From Pseudomonas lutea (GTDB lineage: Bacteria; Pseudomonadota; Gammaproteobacteria; Pseudomonadales; Pseudomonadaceae), in contig NZ_JRMB01000003.1 in the NCBI RefSeq assembly GCF_000759445.1, positions 186,001 to 250,000 on the forward strand: DNA of 64,000 bases, written 5' to 3'. The notes beneath the pieces were generated by a model. It searched no databases, had not been told where the DNA came from, and worked only from the letters and a program-made list of their open reading frames with translations. The position numbers and the translations under genes are program-made. Shown here in pieces: positions 49,401 to 56,259 of this stretch; position 1 is the first letter of the stretch, and each line of letters starts with the position of its first letter.

Positions 49401-50684
49401 GATGGTCAACTGGTCGGCGATCGATACGCCAGCCTGGCCTTCGGTGAAGGTGGTTTCGCTGTTGACGCCGTTGCCGTTGCCATTGCCGTCGACGACTGGC
49501 AGGGAGTCGTTGTCGATGATGGTGGTGGTGACGCTGCCATTGGTGCTGCTGGCGACGACATTCTCGAAGTTGCCGCCAGTGATCGCGCCGATGGCCACGG
49601 TGACGTTTTCAACGCCTTCCGGGATGGTGTCATTCAGCGTGTTCAGATCAAACGTGACGCTGCTGCTGTTGGCCGGGATCTTCACGCTGACCACTTGCGT
49701 GTAGTCACTGCCGTCGGTCGCGGTGCCGCTGTAAGTCAGGTTGATCGTGACTTCGGTCTGCGCCGGGTTGCTCAGGGTGATGGTGTAGGTGGCGGGCTGG
49801 CCTTCAACCACTGACTGGCTGCCGGTGATGCTGGCAATGGTGGTGTCGATGGTGTCGGTGATGGTGGTCACCGCCGGAGTCGGGTCGGTCGTCACTACCA
49901 GACCGCCACCGCCGGTGGTGCCGGTGATGGTGGTGCTGATGACGGACGGGTCGATGTACGGCGTGTTGGTGTTCGGCACCTGAACGGTGGTGGTGCCCGA
50001 GGTGTCACCCGCCCGGATAATGATGCTTGCGCCGTTGGACAGGTTAACTGTCAGGTCGCTCAGCGGTGCTTGCGTGACGTTCGCGGTGAACACCAGCGCG
50101 CCGCCATTTTCGGTCAGCGTCGGGGTGGCGCTCAGCGACAGCGTGCCGGTCGGTGCTGGCGCCACGCCGTTGCCGTTGCCGTTGCCGTTATCGATGGCCA
50201 GGCCATTCACCAGCGTTGGTGGAGGCGTGGTGGTCGTTCCCAGGCCGTTGGTCGGGAAGCCGATGGTCGGGTCTACCGAGCCCGCGGTCTCGGTCAACAT
50301 CACCACGCTGTGGCCGCCGCCGGCGTTGCCGCCATCACCGGGCGCTGCCTGCGGGCCGGCCGCAGTGGCTTCGAGGTCTTTGGTCGGGTCGGCGCCAGCC
50401 GCAATGGCTTGCTGCAGTTCCGCAACGGACGGTGCCGCCTGGGCAGTGGCTTCGGCGAGGTTAGTGGTCGACGTCGGTGCGTCGGCGCTCCACTGGCTGT
50501 CACGGCCCATGTCCAATTGACGGCCATCAGGAAGCTGCAGCGTGACCGCGCCTCCCGGGCCTGTCAGGACCTGCTCGCCGGTGAACAGCCGGTCACCCTC
50601 GATCAGCACACGACGAATCCCTTCCGGGGAAACTGCGACTACCTGGCCAACAATGCTTTTGACGATGGCAACAACACTGCTCAT
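40401..50684 (-). CDS. lapA: Giant LapA-type RTX surface adhesin
   Basis: The 3427-residue cell-surface adhesin mediates irreversible attachment and biofilm formation. The N-terminal retention module (about 1-125) carries the LapG cleavage motif TAAG at 107-110 (cut between the two alanines). Then come a Calx-beta-like domain (about 280-370) and some 17 Ig/cadherin-like modules of three recurring types (about 375-2590). These are A (SxTYTEN...FSITDVDS, 8 copies), B (EDT.IAVKLTGSDVDG, 6) and C (AEDTAIKLDLSTALVDTDGSE, 3), joined by NDAP linkers. A PA14-like lectin candidate (about 2592-2748), a VWA domain with MIDAS DSSGS near 2941 and RTX nonapeptides (about 3206 and 3275-3317) precede the C-terminal type I signal. 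It is exported by LapE/B/C encoded divergently. It is shorter than the ~5200-residue Pf0-1 LapA but in the same locus position. Confidence 0.93.
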   Translation of the reverse strand: MSSVVAIVKSIVGQVVAVSPEGIRRVLIEGDRLFTGEQVLTGPGGAVTLQLPDGRQLDMGRDSQWSADAPTSTTNLAEATAQAAPSVAELQQAIAAGADPTKDLEATAAGPQAAPGDGGNAGGGHSVVMLTETAGSVDPTIGFPTNGLGTTTTPPPTLVNGLAIDNGNGNGNGVAPAPTGTLSLSATPTLTENGGALVFTANVTQAPLSDLTVNLSNGASIIIRAGDTSGTTTVQVPNTNTPYIDPSVISTTITGTTGGGGLVVTTDPTPAVTTITDTIDTTIASITGSQSVVEGQPATYTITLSNPAQTEVTINLTYSGTATDGSDYTQVVSVKIPANSSSVTFDLNTLNDTIPEGVENVTVAIGAITGGNFENVVASSTNGSVTTTIIDNDSLPVVDGNGNGNGVNSETTFTEGQAGVSIADQLTITDADSPNLQSARVTLTNPQDTDTLVVGSPNANITVSTATVNGQIVLTLTGAATAAEYEAVIKSITFQNSSEDPSVVDRTITITVNDGQNDSVPVTGIVHVVSVNDAPTVNAAAGQGDEDTTIAVNLSGADVDGTIDHFNLVSLAANGTFYADAAGTQALTDLSNIAATANSATIYFKPNANWAGDTNFTYTAVDNQGLAAGTPANGVINVTPVADAPTVNVINAQGAEDTPIKLNLSTALVDTDGSESLFPLVVSGIPVGGVLTDGVNSYTSIATGDGAVYIDGWNLNNLTFQAPLNFNGSITLQVSSTSTEGANKDSATTTLPLIVTVTPVNDAPTISFTNPDYVENGAAQPLVSNLQIGDVDSNQLSSAKITLTGIQAEDLIVSPYYTDANGGTSGTTTLGISYSLSNDANGNIVIDLTGNASIADYTTLINSITYANSSDNPITTPRGVTIEVTDVDANGTNNLSGSATGQIGITPVNDAPTVENTAGNGKEDTPIAVKLTGSDVDGTINHFNLLSMASNGKFYADAAGTQELTNLSNIAATNNSATIYFKPTENWAGVTSDFTYTAVDNQGLASTPATGNISVTPVADAPIVNVANTQGAEDTAIKLDLSTALVDTDGSESLGQLVVSAIPIGATLTDGTTSYTSISTGDSEVWITGWDLSKLTITPPKDFNGSFTLLVSSTSIEGANKDSATTTRPLTVNVTPVNDAPVVSFDSISYTESGAPMAIASNFSITDVDSKELSSAKITLTGIQAQDLVESQYYKGDNTGATGLGITYSLSNDAKGNVVIDLTGRASVAAYETLIKSITFADDSKNPSLTPRSVNITVTDVDSDTSGTNNLTGAHSGQVNMVAVNDAPVVNFDSISYTENKAGTPTAIVKNFSITDVDSSQLTSAKITLTGIQAEDLIVSKYYKGGTDGTTSLGIKYALSTDAAGNIVIDLTGKASVASYETLIKSITYADNSNNPVTAPRGVTIAVTDADANGTNNQTGSHDGQIEVVAVNNAPVVKFDSVTYTENDAATPTAIVKNFSITDVDSDQLTSAKITLTGIQAEDLIVSKYYKDGTSGDAGMGIKYSLSNDADGRIFIDLTGKASVADYEAVIKSITYADASQNPVTAPRGVTISVTDADAHGTNNVSGSHSGQITVIAVNDAPEVSNTSATGNEDTLITVKLTGSDVDGTIDHFSLVKTPVNGTFYTDAAGTQPLTDLNNIAATNNGATIYFKPDANWAGENTFTYTAVDNQNLPAGDLANGTINVTPVADAPIVNVTNAQGNEDTAIKLTVSTALVDTDGSEKLSPVTVARIPVGAVLTDGSHSYTSEKDGDGTVVLKDWDLTKLTITPPGDYNGPINLQVSVTSTESNDLKATTVETLKVIVNPVNDAPLVQAASGQGDEGTVIAVKLTGSDVDGTIDHFSLVNTPAHGTFYSDAAGTQPLANLNDITATNNGATIYFKPDANWNGTTPFAYTAVDNQGLASTTPATGSITVTPVNDAPVVNFGSITYTENGVATPIVKDFSITDVDSTELTSAKITLTGIKAEDLIVSQYYKDGTSGDTSLGIKYTLSNDADGTIYIDLTGKASVANYETLINSITYADSSNNPVTTPRGVTIAVTDADANGTNNLTVVHGSAINVISVNDAPVTKPATATGNEDSVIAVKLTGTDVDGNVDHFTLASNKDTHGTFYADAQATQVLNGSSLINATNNSATVYFKPDSNWSGDATFTYTAVDNQGKADSTPANGTINVAPVNDAPVVNFGSITYTENGTATPIVKNFSITDVDSKELTSAKITLTGIQAEDLIVSKYYKDTNNGDTGLGIKYSLSNDADGHIFINLTGKASIADYEAVIKSITYANSSENPSTAARNVTIAVTDADANGSKNLTVVHDSQINVIAVNDAPVIGHVGNGKDFGNTWNETLVGGDVNAPGKGPGKIAADFTLNDADTPTLQSATVTLTNYKAGDLLAIGDTAGLKYTLTDVMTNNVVTGKVITFAGGTAAQYQTAISSITYDSTSHDPVKDDRIINISVNDGSATNNIASTTSTIHITTVNDVPVADATTAKGIEDNAPIAVNLSATDVDSKIDHFNLVDMAAHGTFYADAAGKVALTSLSNIAAIGNAATVYFKPAADWAGITKFTYQAVDDQGLASTVKATGTISISPVADKPVVTLGEGAVVTHGLTKDVYVGTLDLGTNGQGASESALKAGFNSAGAPTTHSFATGAADSSIAAGTGTKLSGLIFMEAGHTYTFGGNADDSLLITVGGQTAATATWGAGSKISGAGFTPTASGYYTLDVYHYNQAGPGNYNITLLDASKSGSVAVALDSTNTTLYASVDDLKAANPNISSLQEGTAGSGEGYYSAYELNHGTEGNAIKLSSVKVMFGDSLDGSETHVIKATGAPAGSTLTDAAGHTATVTNVSEGVDVSTFDLSTLSITTPGFNGKFNLTITATATEADVDGVATSVKSATDTKVIAVNVEAQTYTSIEGLAGTDPTPVNGTLGGDIIVGDVSGTTIVQGKSYNIAFIVDSSGSMGKNLDTAKTQLQSVFEKLANGAQTANAGKVNVLLVDFDTNVRSQVAVDMSDKAAAMKTLTAALAGMTSGGTTNYEDPFKTTANWFAGLNSSNPTGENRTYFITDGEPNVYQNTSTVLGNVNGSDVTVAMALASWTQAHTFSVNGKEAIDSKGNVFTYAADGTKQQVGTLSSHADGKGGFEYSLTSPEMNGSQKVIDDADTGYALLLKQSPTIEAIGLGSGVKTATLDRYDSDHHSLNNVNADDLAKAVLGDQKAIAPGSDTLNGGDGNDILFGDLITFNTQGGTTALKAFAADTLHVDVSTIDDKTLHSFVTNHLDQVADLAAKSSTSLDGNDTLLGGNGNDILFGQGGNDVLVGGKGNDILFGGAGADTFTWKAGDTNSGGFDVIKDFNKDAGDRIDLRDLLQGEDTDTLSKYLQVSNDGHDTILQVSTTGQFASNVTAAAAATTADVHIKVEGVTWSNAMVNSLVSGADPTIKVDHH

Positions 50685-50836
50685 GGGGGTGACTCTCCGA
50701 GATTACCGTTCAGTTGGTATCCATCATGCCGACCGGCTTAACTATCGCCGCTTCATACTGGAATACGTATAGATTCGCATTTGTTTCGATACCAGATAAC
50801 AAGTTAGGGAACTTTCTAAGTTGCTCGTAATCTGGC

Positions 50837-50850
50837 GTCAATTTATTAAC
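50837..50850 (-). promoter_or_regulatory. Candidate FleQ box
   Basis: GTCAATTTATTAAC on the plus strand reads GTTAATAAATTGAC on the minus strand. It differs at one position from the FleQ-box consensus form GTCAATAAATTGAC described for c-di-GMP-responsive biofilm promoters in Pseudomonas. It lies about 153 bp upstream of the lapA start. FleQ control of lapA is known in other pseudomonads; binding here is inferred. Confidence 0.6.
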
Positions 50851-50878
50851 AGCAGGTCGGCACAGGAATTAACTTTCT

Positions 50879-50892
50879 GCCAAAGTATTGAC
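50879..50892 (-). promoter_or_regulatory. Second, weaker FleQ-box candidate
   Basis: On the minus strand this reads GTCAATACTTTGGC, matching the FleQ-box form at 11 of 14 positions. Its centre is 42 bp from the first candidate, four helical turns, which would place both on the same DNA face. Confidence 0.35.
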
Positions 50893-51084
50893 CTATTCGG
50901 CGACATCCTAAACAATCGCATCCGTAATGTCACATTGATATTTGATGAGATCGCGTATTTCTGCAGTGTGATCCCCAGCGCCCTTCAGAACACTCTCGAA
51001 ACGATCACTTCAATGGCCATTTTTACGATGCGGCAGTGTGTATTGCTGCATTTTGAACAAGTACGTTCTCGGGAAATCACCAAA

Positions 51085-52434
51085 ATGCGTAAGCACCTCT
51101 TCACTGCTGTACCCCTTATCCTTTGCGCCGGCTTCGTTCAGGCCCAGACCCTGCAGTCCGCCATGCAAAAAGCCATGGACGAACATCCCGAGGTGCAGGC
51201 CGGCATTAATGCCCGCATTGCCCAGGATTACGCGCTGCGCGCTGCAAGAGGCGGCTACCTGCCGCGTGTCGACGTGACGGCGGGCTACGGCCGTGCCGGT
51301 TCCGATACGCCAAGCACCCGCGCGTCGACCGGCCGTCACGATTACCAGACGCTGGACCGCGGCGAGGCGCAAATCCGTCTTCAACAGATGCTGTTTGATG
51401 GCTTTGCAACAAGTAACGAAGTTGCGCGTCAACAAGCTACCGCCAATTCCCGGGCGTATTCGCTGTTGAATACAACCGAACGTACCGCGTTGACAGTTGC
51501 ACAGGTCTATCTGGATGTATTGACCCAACGTGAAATGGTTCGGCTGGCCGAAGAAAACCTGAAGAGCCACGAACGTATTTACGACCAAATCAAGTTGCGC
51601 ACTTCCCGTGGTGTTGGCCGTATGGCGGACATGGACCAGGCCGATGCCCGTCTGGCACAGGCGCGCAACAACCTGATTACCGAACAAACCAACCTGGCCG
51701 ACGCACAAACCAATTACTTGAGTGCCGTTGGTCTGGAAGCTGACCAACTTGAAGCGCCGTCGCCATTCGCCATGATGCCTGCCGATTTGAACGAAGCTCG
51801 CCGCCAGATGCTGGAAAACAGCCCGGTGCTGCGCTCGGCCGAAGCCGACATCGTTGCCGCGGAAAAGCAGTACACCTCGGCCCAGTCAAATTACTACCCA
51901 CGTTTCGATGCAGAACTGGGCCGCAATGCCGATAACAACATTGGCGGCGACGAAGGCCACAACAATGGCTGGGAAGCCATGGTGCGCATGCGCTTCAACC
52001 TGTACGCAGGTGGTAGCAACAAAGCTGACCTGCAATCCAAGTCGTATCTGTCGAGCCAGGCACTGGATATCCGCAACAACGCGCTGCGTCAGTTGAACGA
52101 AGAACTGGGCCTGGCCTGGAACGCCTACAACAACGCCAACGCCCAGGTGCCGATCGCTCAGCAGTACGTCGAGCGTGCCGCGAGCGTGCGTACCTCATAC
52201 CAGCAGCAATTCAGTCTGGGAGAGCGTACCCTGCTCGACCTTCTCGACAGCGAGAACGAGTTGTTCACCGCGCAACAGCGTCTGGTGCAACTGAAGAACC
52301 TGCAGACGTACACCCAATACCGCATCAAGGCGGACATGGGCACGCTGCTGAAAAGCCAGGGCGTTGTGGCGCCGATGGCATCGGTTGTGCAGAACGATGT
52401 GAAACCGACAGTTCAGCTGCCGGGCATGAACTGA
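51085..52434 (+). CDS. lapE: Outer-membrane channel of the LapA secretion system (TolC family)
   Basis: This 449-residue TolC-family protein has a clear signal peptide (MRKHLFTAVPLILCAGFVQA). Two repeated helical-hairpin halves follow, with SYQQQFSLGERTLLDLLDSENELFTAQ in the second. It forms the outer-membrane pore of the LapA exporter and, in the known system, the site where the LapA N-terminus is held. The start at 51085 is chosen because the signal peptide begins there. lapB follows after 46 bp on the same strand. Confidence 0.92.
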   Translation: MRKHLFTAVPLILCAGFVQAQTLQSAMQKAMDEHPEVQAGINARIAQDYALRAARGGYLPRVDVTAGYGRAGSDTPSTRASTGRHDYQTLDRGEAQIRLQQMLFDGFATSNEVARQQATANSRAYSLLNTTERTALTVAQVYLDVLTQREMVRLAEENLKSHERIYDQIKLRTSRGVGRMADMDQADARLAQARNNLITEQTNLADAQTNYLSAVGLEADQLEAPSPFAMMPADLNEARRQMLENSPVLRSAEADIVAAEKQYTSAQSNYYPRFDAELGRNADNNIGGDEGHNNGWEAMVRMRFNLYAGGSNKADLQSKSYLSSQALDIRNNALRQLNEELGLAWNAYNNANAQVPIAQQYVERAASVRTSYQQQFSLGERTLLDLLDSENELFTAQQRLVQLKNLQTYTQYRIKADMGTLLKSQGVVAPMASVVQNDVKPTVQLPGMN

Positions 52435-52480
52435 TTCTTGACGGAGTCAGCTTCTTTTAACTGTTAAAGAGAGTGTCAGC

Positions 52481-54634
52481 GTGGACTTGGAATTACCTTC
52501 GGCTCAATTAGGTCATGATCCACGCAGCCAGCACGACGACCCCTTACTCGATGGGCTGTTGACACTCTGTGCCTTGCACCACAAGCCGGCGAGCCGGGCG
52601 ATGCTGACCACCGGTCTGCCATTGCCCGAGCAACGCCTGAGCCCGGATTTGCTGCCTCGCGCCGCTGCCCGGGCCGGCTTGCAGGGACGCTTGCTGCAAC
52701 GCAAGCTCACCCAGATTCCCGAAATCGCTTTGCCAGCCCTGCTCCTTTTGAAAGAAGGGCGCTCTGCCGTGCTGCTGGGTTGGGAGGGCGAATCGGCCCG
52801 CCTGCTGATCAGCGAAAGCAACGGTGGTGAAGTGCTGATCGAAACTCAGGCCCTGATGCAGGACTACAGCGGCCGGGTGTTTTTCGCACAACCGCAACAC
52901 AAATTTGACGTGACCCAGGGCTCGCTGATCCCACGCGCTCGTTCCTGGTTCAAAGACACCCTCAAGCTGTCGCGCTGGCTTTACGTCGACGCGATCGCCG
53001 CCAGCTTCGTGATCAACCTGATTGCGCTGGCCACCCCTCTGTTCGTGATGAACGTCTATGACCGCGTCGTGCCCAACCAGGCCACCGCAACCCTGTGGGT
53101 GCTGGCGACCGGTATCTGCGGCGCTTTCATTTTCGATCTGTTGCTCAAGGGCCTGCGCAGTTTGTGCTTGGACCTGGCCGGCAAGAAAACCGACTTGATC
53201 ATCTCCGCCACGCTGTTCGAGCGCATCGTCGGCATGGCGATGAAGTTTCGCCCGGCGCGAGTCGGCAGTTACGCCCAGAACATCCATGAGTTTCAGGGCA
53301 TGCGCGACTTTCTCACGTCGCTGACCCTGACCAGCCTCATCGACCTGCCGTTCACGCTGATCATCCTGTTGGTGATCGCGCTGCTGGGCGGGCACCTGGT
53401 GTGGATTCCGATCATTGCCTTCCCGCTGGCACTGGGGATTGGTCACTTCCTGCAAAAGCCGCTGACGTCCACCCTTGAGCGCACCATGGCGCTGGGTGCC
53501 GAGCGTCAGTCGAGCCTGATCGAAACCCTCGCTGGCCTCGACGCGGTGAAGGTCAACAACGCCGAAAGCGAGCGTCAGTATCAGTGGGAACACACCATCG
53601 GTACGCTCAGCCGCCTCGAATTGCGCGTCAAGGTGCTTTCCGGTCTGGCCATGAACATCACGTTGCTGATTCAGCAACTGGCGGGTGTGGCGATGATCTG
53701 CTTCGGCGTCTACATGATCATGGACGGCGTCCTCAGCATGGGCGGCCTCGTGGCGTGCTACATGCTCAGCGGCCGTGCGCTGGGCCCGCTGGCGCAATTG
53801 TCCGGCCTGCTGACGCGTTATCAGCAAGCCAAAGTGACCATGGTTTCTGTGGACCAGATGATGGAGTTGCCGCAAGAGCGCAACTTCGACGAGCGCCCGC
53901 TCAGCCGTCAGGTTCTGCAAGGCGCGATGGAGTTCCGCAACCTCGAATTCACCTACCCGAACCAGCAGAACCTTGCGCTGCGCAACATCAATCTGGTGAT
54001 CCGCCCTGGCGAGAAGGTCGGCATCATCGGCCGCAGCGGCTCGGGCAAGAGCTCGCTGGCCAAGCTCTTGGTGGGCTTGTATCAGCCGGACGAAGGCTCG
54101 TTGCTGGTCGACGGCGTGGACATTCGTCAGATCGACGTCAGCGAGGTGCGTCACAACATCGGTTACGTCGCTCAGGACATTCAGTTGCTGTCCGGTACCT
54201 TGCGCGACAACCTGATTTCCGGTGCGCGCTATGTCGACGACGAGATGGTGCTGCAGGCCGCCGAACTGGCCGGCGTGCATGAATTCGCCAGCCTGCATCC
54301 ACAAGGTTATGAACTGCAGGTCGGTGAGCGCGGGCAAAACCTCTCGGGGGGGCAGCGGCAGAACGTCGCCCTTGCGCGCGCCTTGTTGCTCGATCCGCCG
54401 ATCCTGTTGCTCGACGAACCGACCAGCGCCATGGACAACACCGGCGAAGAACGCCTGAAGCAGCGTCTGCATGGCGTTGTGGAGAAAAAGACCGTGATTC
54501 TTGTGACACACCGAGCCTCGTTGCTCAGCCTGGTTGATCGCCTGATAGTCATTGACCGCGGCCAGATCGTGGCAGACGGCCCGAAAGCCGCCGTTATGGA
54601 AGCGTTGAAGAAGGGGCAGATCAGTGTTGCTTAA
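52481..54634 (+). CDS. lapB: LapA type I secretion ABC transporter with C39-like domain
   Basis: The 717-residue exporter has an N-terminal C39-peptidase-like domain (about 20-140) lacking the catalytic cysteine motif, as in LapB/RtxB exporters. A six-helix membrane domain follows (about 165-440), then an ABC ATPase with Walker A GRSGSGKSS (near 518), LSGGQRQNVALARAL, and Walker B ILLLDEPTSAMDN. The C39-like domain is thought to bind the unfolded RTX substrate. The start is GTG at 52481. It overlaps lapC by 11 bp, and the pair lies downstream of lapE, forming the adhesin secretion operon. Confidence 0.93.
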   Translation: MDLELPSAQLGHDPRSQHDDPLLDGLLTLCALHHKPASRAMLTTGLPLPEQRLSPDLLPRAAARAGLQGRLLQRKLTQIPEIALPALLLLKEGRSAVLLGWEGESARLLISESNGGEVLIETQALMQDYSGRVFFAQPQHKFDVTQGSLIPRARSWFKDTLKLSRWLYVDAIAASFVINLIALATPLFVMNVYDRVVPNQATATLWVLATGICGAFIFDLLLKGLRSLCLDLAGKKTDLIISATLFERIVGMAMKFRPARVGSYAQNIHEFQGMRDFLTSLTLTSLIDLPFTLIILLVIALLGGHLVWIPIIAFPLALGIGHFLQKPLTSTLERTMALGAERQSSLIETLAGLDAVKVNNAESERQYQWEHTIGTLSRLELRVKVLSGLAMNITLLIQQLAGVAMICFGVYMIMDGVLSMGGLVACYMLSGRALGPLAQLSGLLTRYQQAKVTMVSVDQMMELPQERNFDERPLSRQVLQGAMEFRNLEFTYPNQQNLALRNINLVIRPGEKVGIIGRSGSGKSSLAKLLVGLYQPDEGSLLVDGVDIRQIDVSEVRHNIGYVAQDIQLLSGTLRDNLISGARYVDDEMVLQAAELAGVHEFASLHPQGYELQVGERGQNLSGGQRQNVALARALLLDPPILLLDEPTSAMDNTGEERLKQRLHGVVEKKTVILVTHRASLLSLVDRLIVIDRGQIVADGPKAAVMEALKKGQISVA

Positions 54635-55997
54635 ATCAGGTCCAAATTCCGGTGGCGGCATCTTCGGCTACTTCAAAGGCTCGCCTTCGCTGGAAGGCCA
54701 GGCGCTCCCCGAAGTCAAAAAGGCTCTGGTGGACGACGCCCCGCGCATTGTCCGGCTGACCATCTGGGCAGTGATCCTGTTCTTTGTGTTTCTGATCGTT
54801 TGGGCCAATTACGCCGTGATCGATGAAGTGACGAAGGGCGAGGGCAAGGCCATCCCTTCGACCAAGATTCAGAAAATCCAGAACCTGGAAGGCGGCATCG
54901 TCGCGCAGATCTACGCCCATGACGGCGAAATCGTTGATGCCGGCGCACCGTTGATCCGTCTGGACGATACCCGTTTCGCTTCCAACGTGGGCGAGACCGA
55001 GGCCGACCGTCTGGCGATGCAGCTGCGCGTCGAGCGTCTGAGCGCCGAGGTTGACGATCGTCCGCTGAACATCAGCGCCGAGGCGCGCAAGTTGGTGCCC
55101 AATCAGGCCTCCAACGAAGAGTCGCTGTACAAGAGCCGTCGCCAGCAACTGGTGGATGAAATCGGTGGTTTGCAGCAGCAGTTGATTCAGCGTCAGCAAG
55201 AGCTTCGCGAATTCGGCTCCAAGCAGGAGCAATACCGCAGCAGCCTCGGCTTGTTGCGCCAGGAAATCGGTATGTCCGAGCCGTTGGTGGCGCAGGGCGC
55301 GGTCTCGCCGGTGGACATTCTGCGGCTCAAGCGTTCGGAAGTGGAAACCCGCGGCCAGCTGGACGGCACCACACTGGCGATCCCGCGTGCACAAGCGGCC
55401 ATTGCCGAAGTGCAGCGCAAGATCGACGAAACCCGTGGCAAATTCCGCAGTGATGCCCTGACTCAGTTGAACGAAGCCCGTACCAATCTGGCCAAGGCGC
55501 AGTCGACCGCGAAGGGGCTTGAGGACCGGGTCAACCGGACAATGGTGACCTCACCGGTGCGTGGCGTGGTCAAGCAGATGCTGGTCAATACCGTTGGCGG
55601 TGTGATTCAGCCGGGCAGCGACATCGCCGAAATCGTCCCGCTGGATGACACCCTGCTGGTTGAAGCGCGTATTCGTCCACAGGACATTGCCTTTCTGCAC
55701 CCGGGGCAGGAAGCAATGATCAAGTTCACGGCCTACGACTACACCATTTATGGTGGCCTTAAAGGCAAGCTGGAACAGATCGGCGCCGACACGATTCAGG
55801 ACGAAGAGAAGAAGAACACCTTCTACGTAATCAAGCTGCGCACCGACCGCAGCCACCTGGGCACTGACGAGCACCCGCTGCTGATCATCCCCGGCATGGT
55901 CGCTTCGGTGGACATCATCACCGGCAAGAAAAGCATCCTGAGCTACCTGCTCAAGCCAGTCTTGAAAGCCCGCGCCGAGGCACTGCACGAGCGTTGA
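54624..55997 (+). CDS. lapC: LapA type I secretion membrane-fusion protein
   Basis: The 457-residue HlyD-family adaptor has one membrane segment (about 46-68, WAVILFFVFLIVWANYAVI). Lipoyl halves (KIQNLEGGIVAQIYAHDGEIVDAG and MVTSPVRGVVKQML) flank a long coiled-coil hairpin (about 130-310), and a beta-barrel C-terminus ends with ILSYLLKPVLKARAEAL. It bridges LapB and LapE. The GTG start at 54624 lies inside the end of lapB and has AAGGGG upstream. The operon ends here, followed by REP DNA and no clear hairpin terminator. Confidence 0.93.
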   Translation: MLLKSGPNSGGGIFGYFKGSPSLEGQALPEVKKALVDDAPRIVRLTIWAVILFFVFLIVWANYAVIDEVTKGEGKAIPSTKIQKIQNLEGGIVAQIYAHDGEIVDAGAPLIRLDDTRFASNVGETEADRLAMQLRVERLSAEVDDRPLNISAEARKLVPNQASNEESLYKSRRQQLVDEIGGLQQQLIQRQQELREFGSKQEQYRSSLGLLRQEIGMSEPLVAQGAVSPVDILRLKRSEVETRGQLDGTTLAIPRAQAAIAEVQRKIDETRGKFRSDALTQLNEARTNLAKAQSTAKGLEDRVNRTMVTSPVRGVVKQMLVNTVGGVIQPGSDIAEIVPLDDTLLVEARIRPQDIAFLHPGQEAMIKFTAYDYTIYGGLKGKLEQIGADTIQDEEKKNTFYVIKLRTDRSHLGTDEHPLLIIPGMVASVDIITGKKSILSYLLKPVLKARAEALHER

Positions 55998-56032
55998 TGG
56001 CGGTTCGTTGACTCAAAGGGACATGCTTTGCT

Positions 56033-56242
56033 ACGGGTGGGACCGGCTTCAGCCGGGAAGGCGCGGGGTGTGATACTGCAAATTCAGGGGGTTCATACGG
56101 GCCCCTTCCCGGCTGAAGCCGGTCCCACAAAAAGTGACGCGGCGCGCCTGCCGGTGCGGCAGGCTTGAGTTCCCGGGGTCATAAACACAGATCCGACTGC
56201 CCACCGCGCACTACCAGTGGGACCGGCTTCAGCCGGGAAGGC
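56033..56242. repeat. REP cluster, GGACCGGCTT family
   Basis: The cluster has GGACCGGCTTCAGCCGGGAA near 56040, its inverted form near 56105 and another forward copy near 56221. It occupies the space directly after lapC and before the 305-bp array. Confidence 0.85.
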
Positions 56243-56259
56243 GTAATAAGACGCGCCAC

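Larger units (their letters stand above)
50685..51084. promoter_or_regulatory. Divergent lapA-lapE promoter region
   Basis: These 400 bp are clearly more AT-rich than the surrounding genes and must contain the promoters of lapA (minus) and lapE-lapB-lapC (plus). GGAG lies about 9 bases before the lapA ATG. Two FleQ-box-like sequences are annotated separately. The lapE frame stays open back to 50821, but the signal peptide begins only at 51085, so the upstream part is untranslated leader. Confidence 0.6.

Noticed and set aside
43710..49814. Very long open frames on the plus strand opposite the giant adhesin
   Set aside because: They are antisense to the clear LapA repeats, have repetitive valine/arginine/aspartate-rich translations that follow the repeat period, and show no domain signature. 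They reflect the codon pattern of the GC-rich repeats.
52544..54661. A 705-codon minus-strand frame opposite lapB
   Set aside because: It is antisense to a complete ABC exporter with all motifs and is rich in His, Gln and Arg, as expected for a shadow frame.
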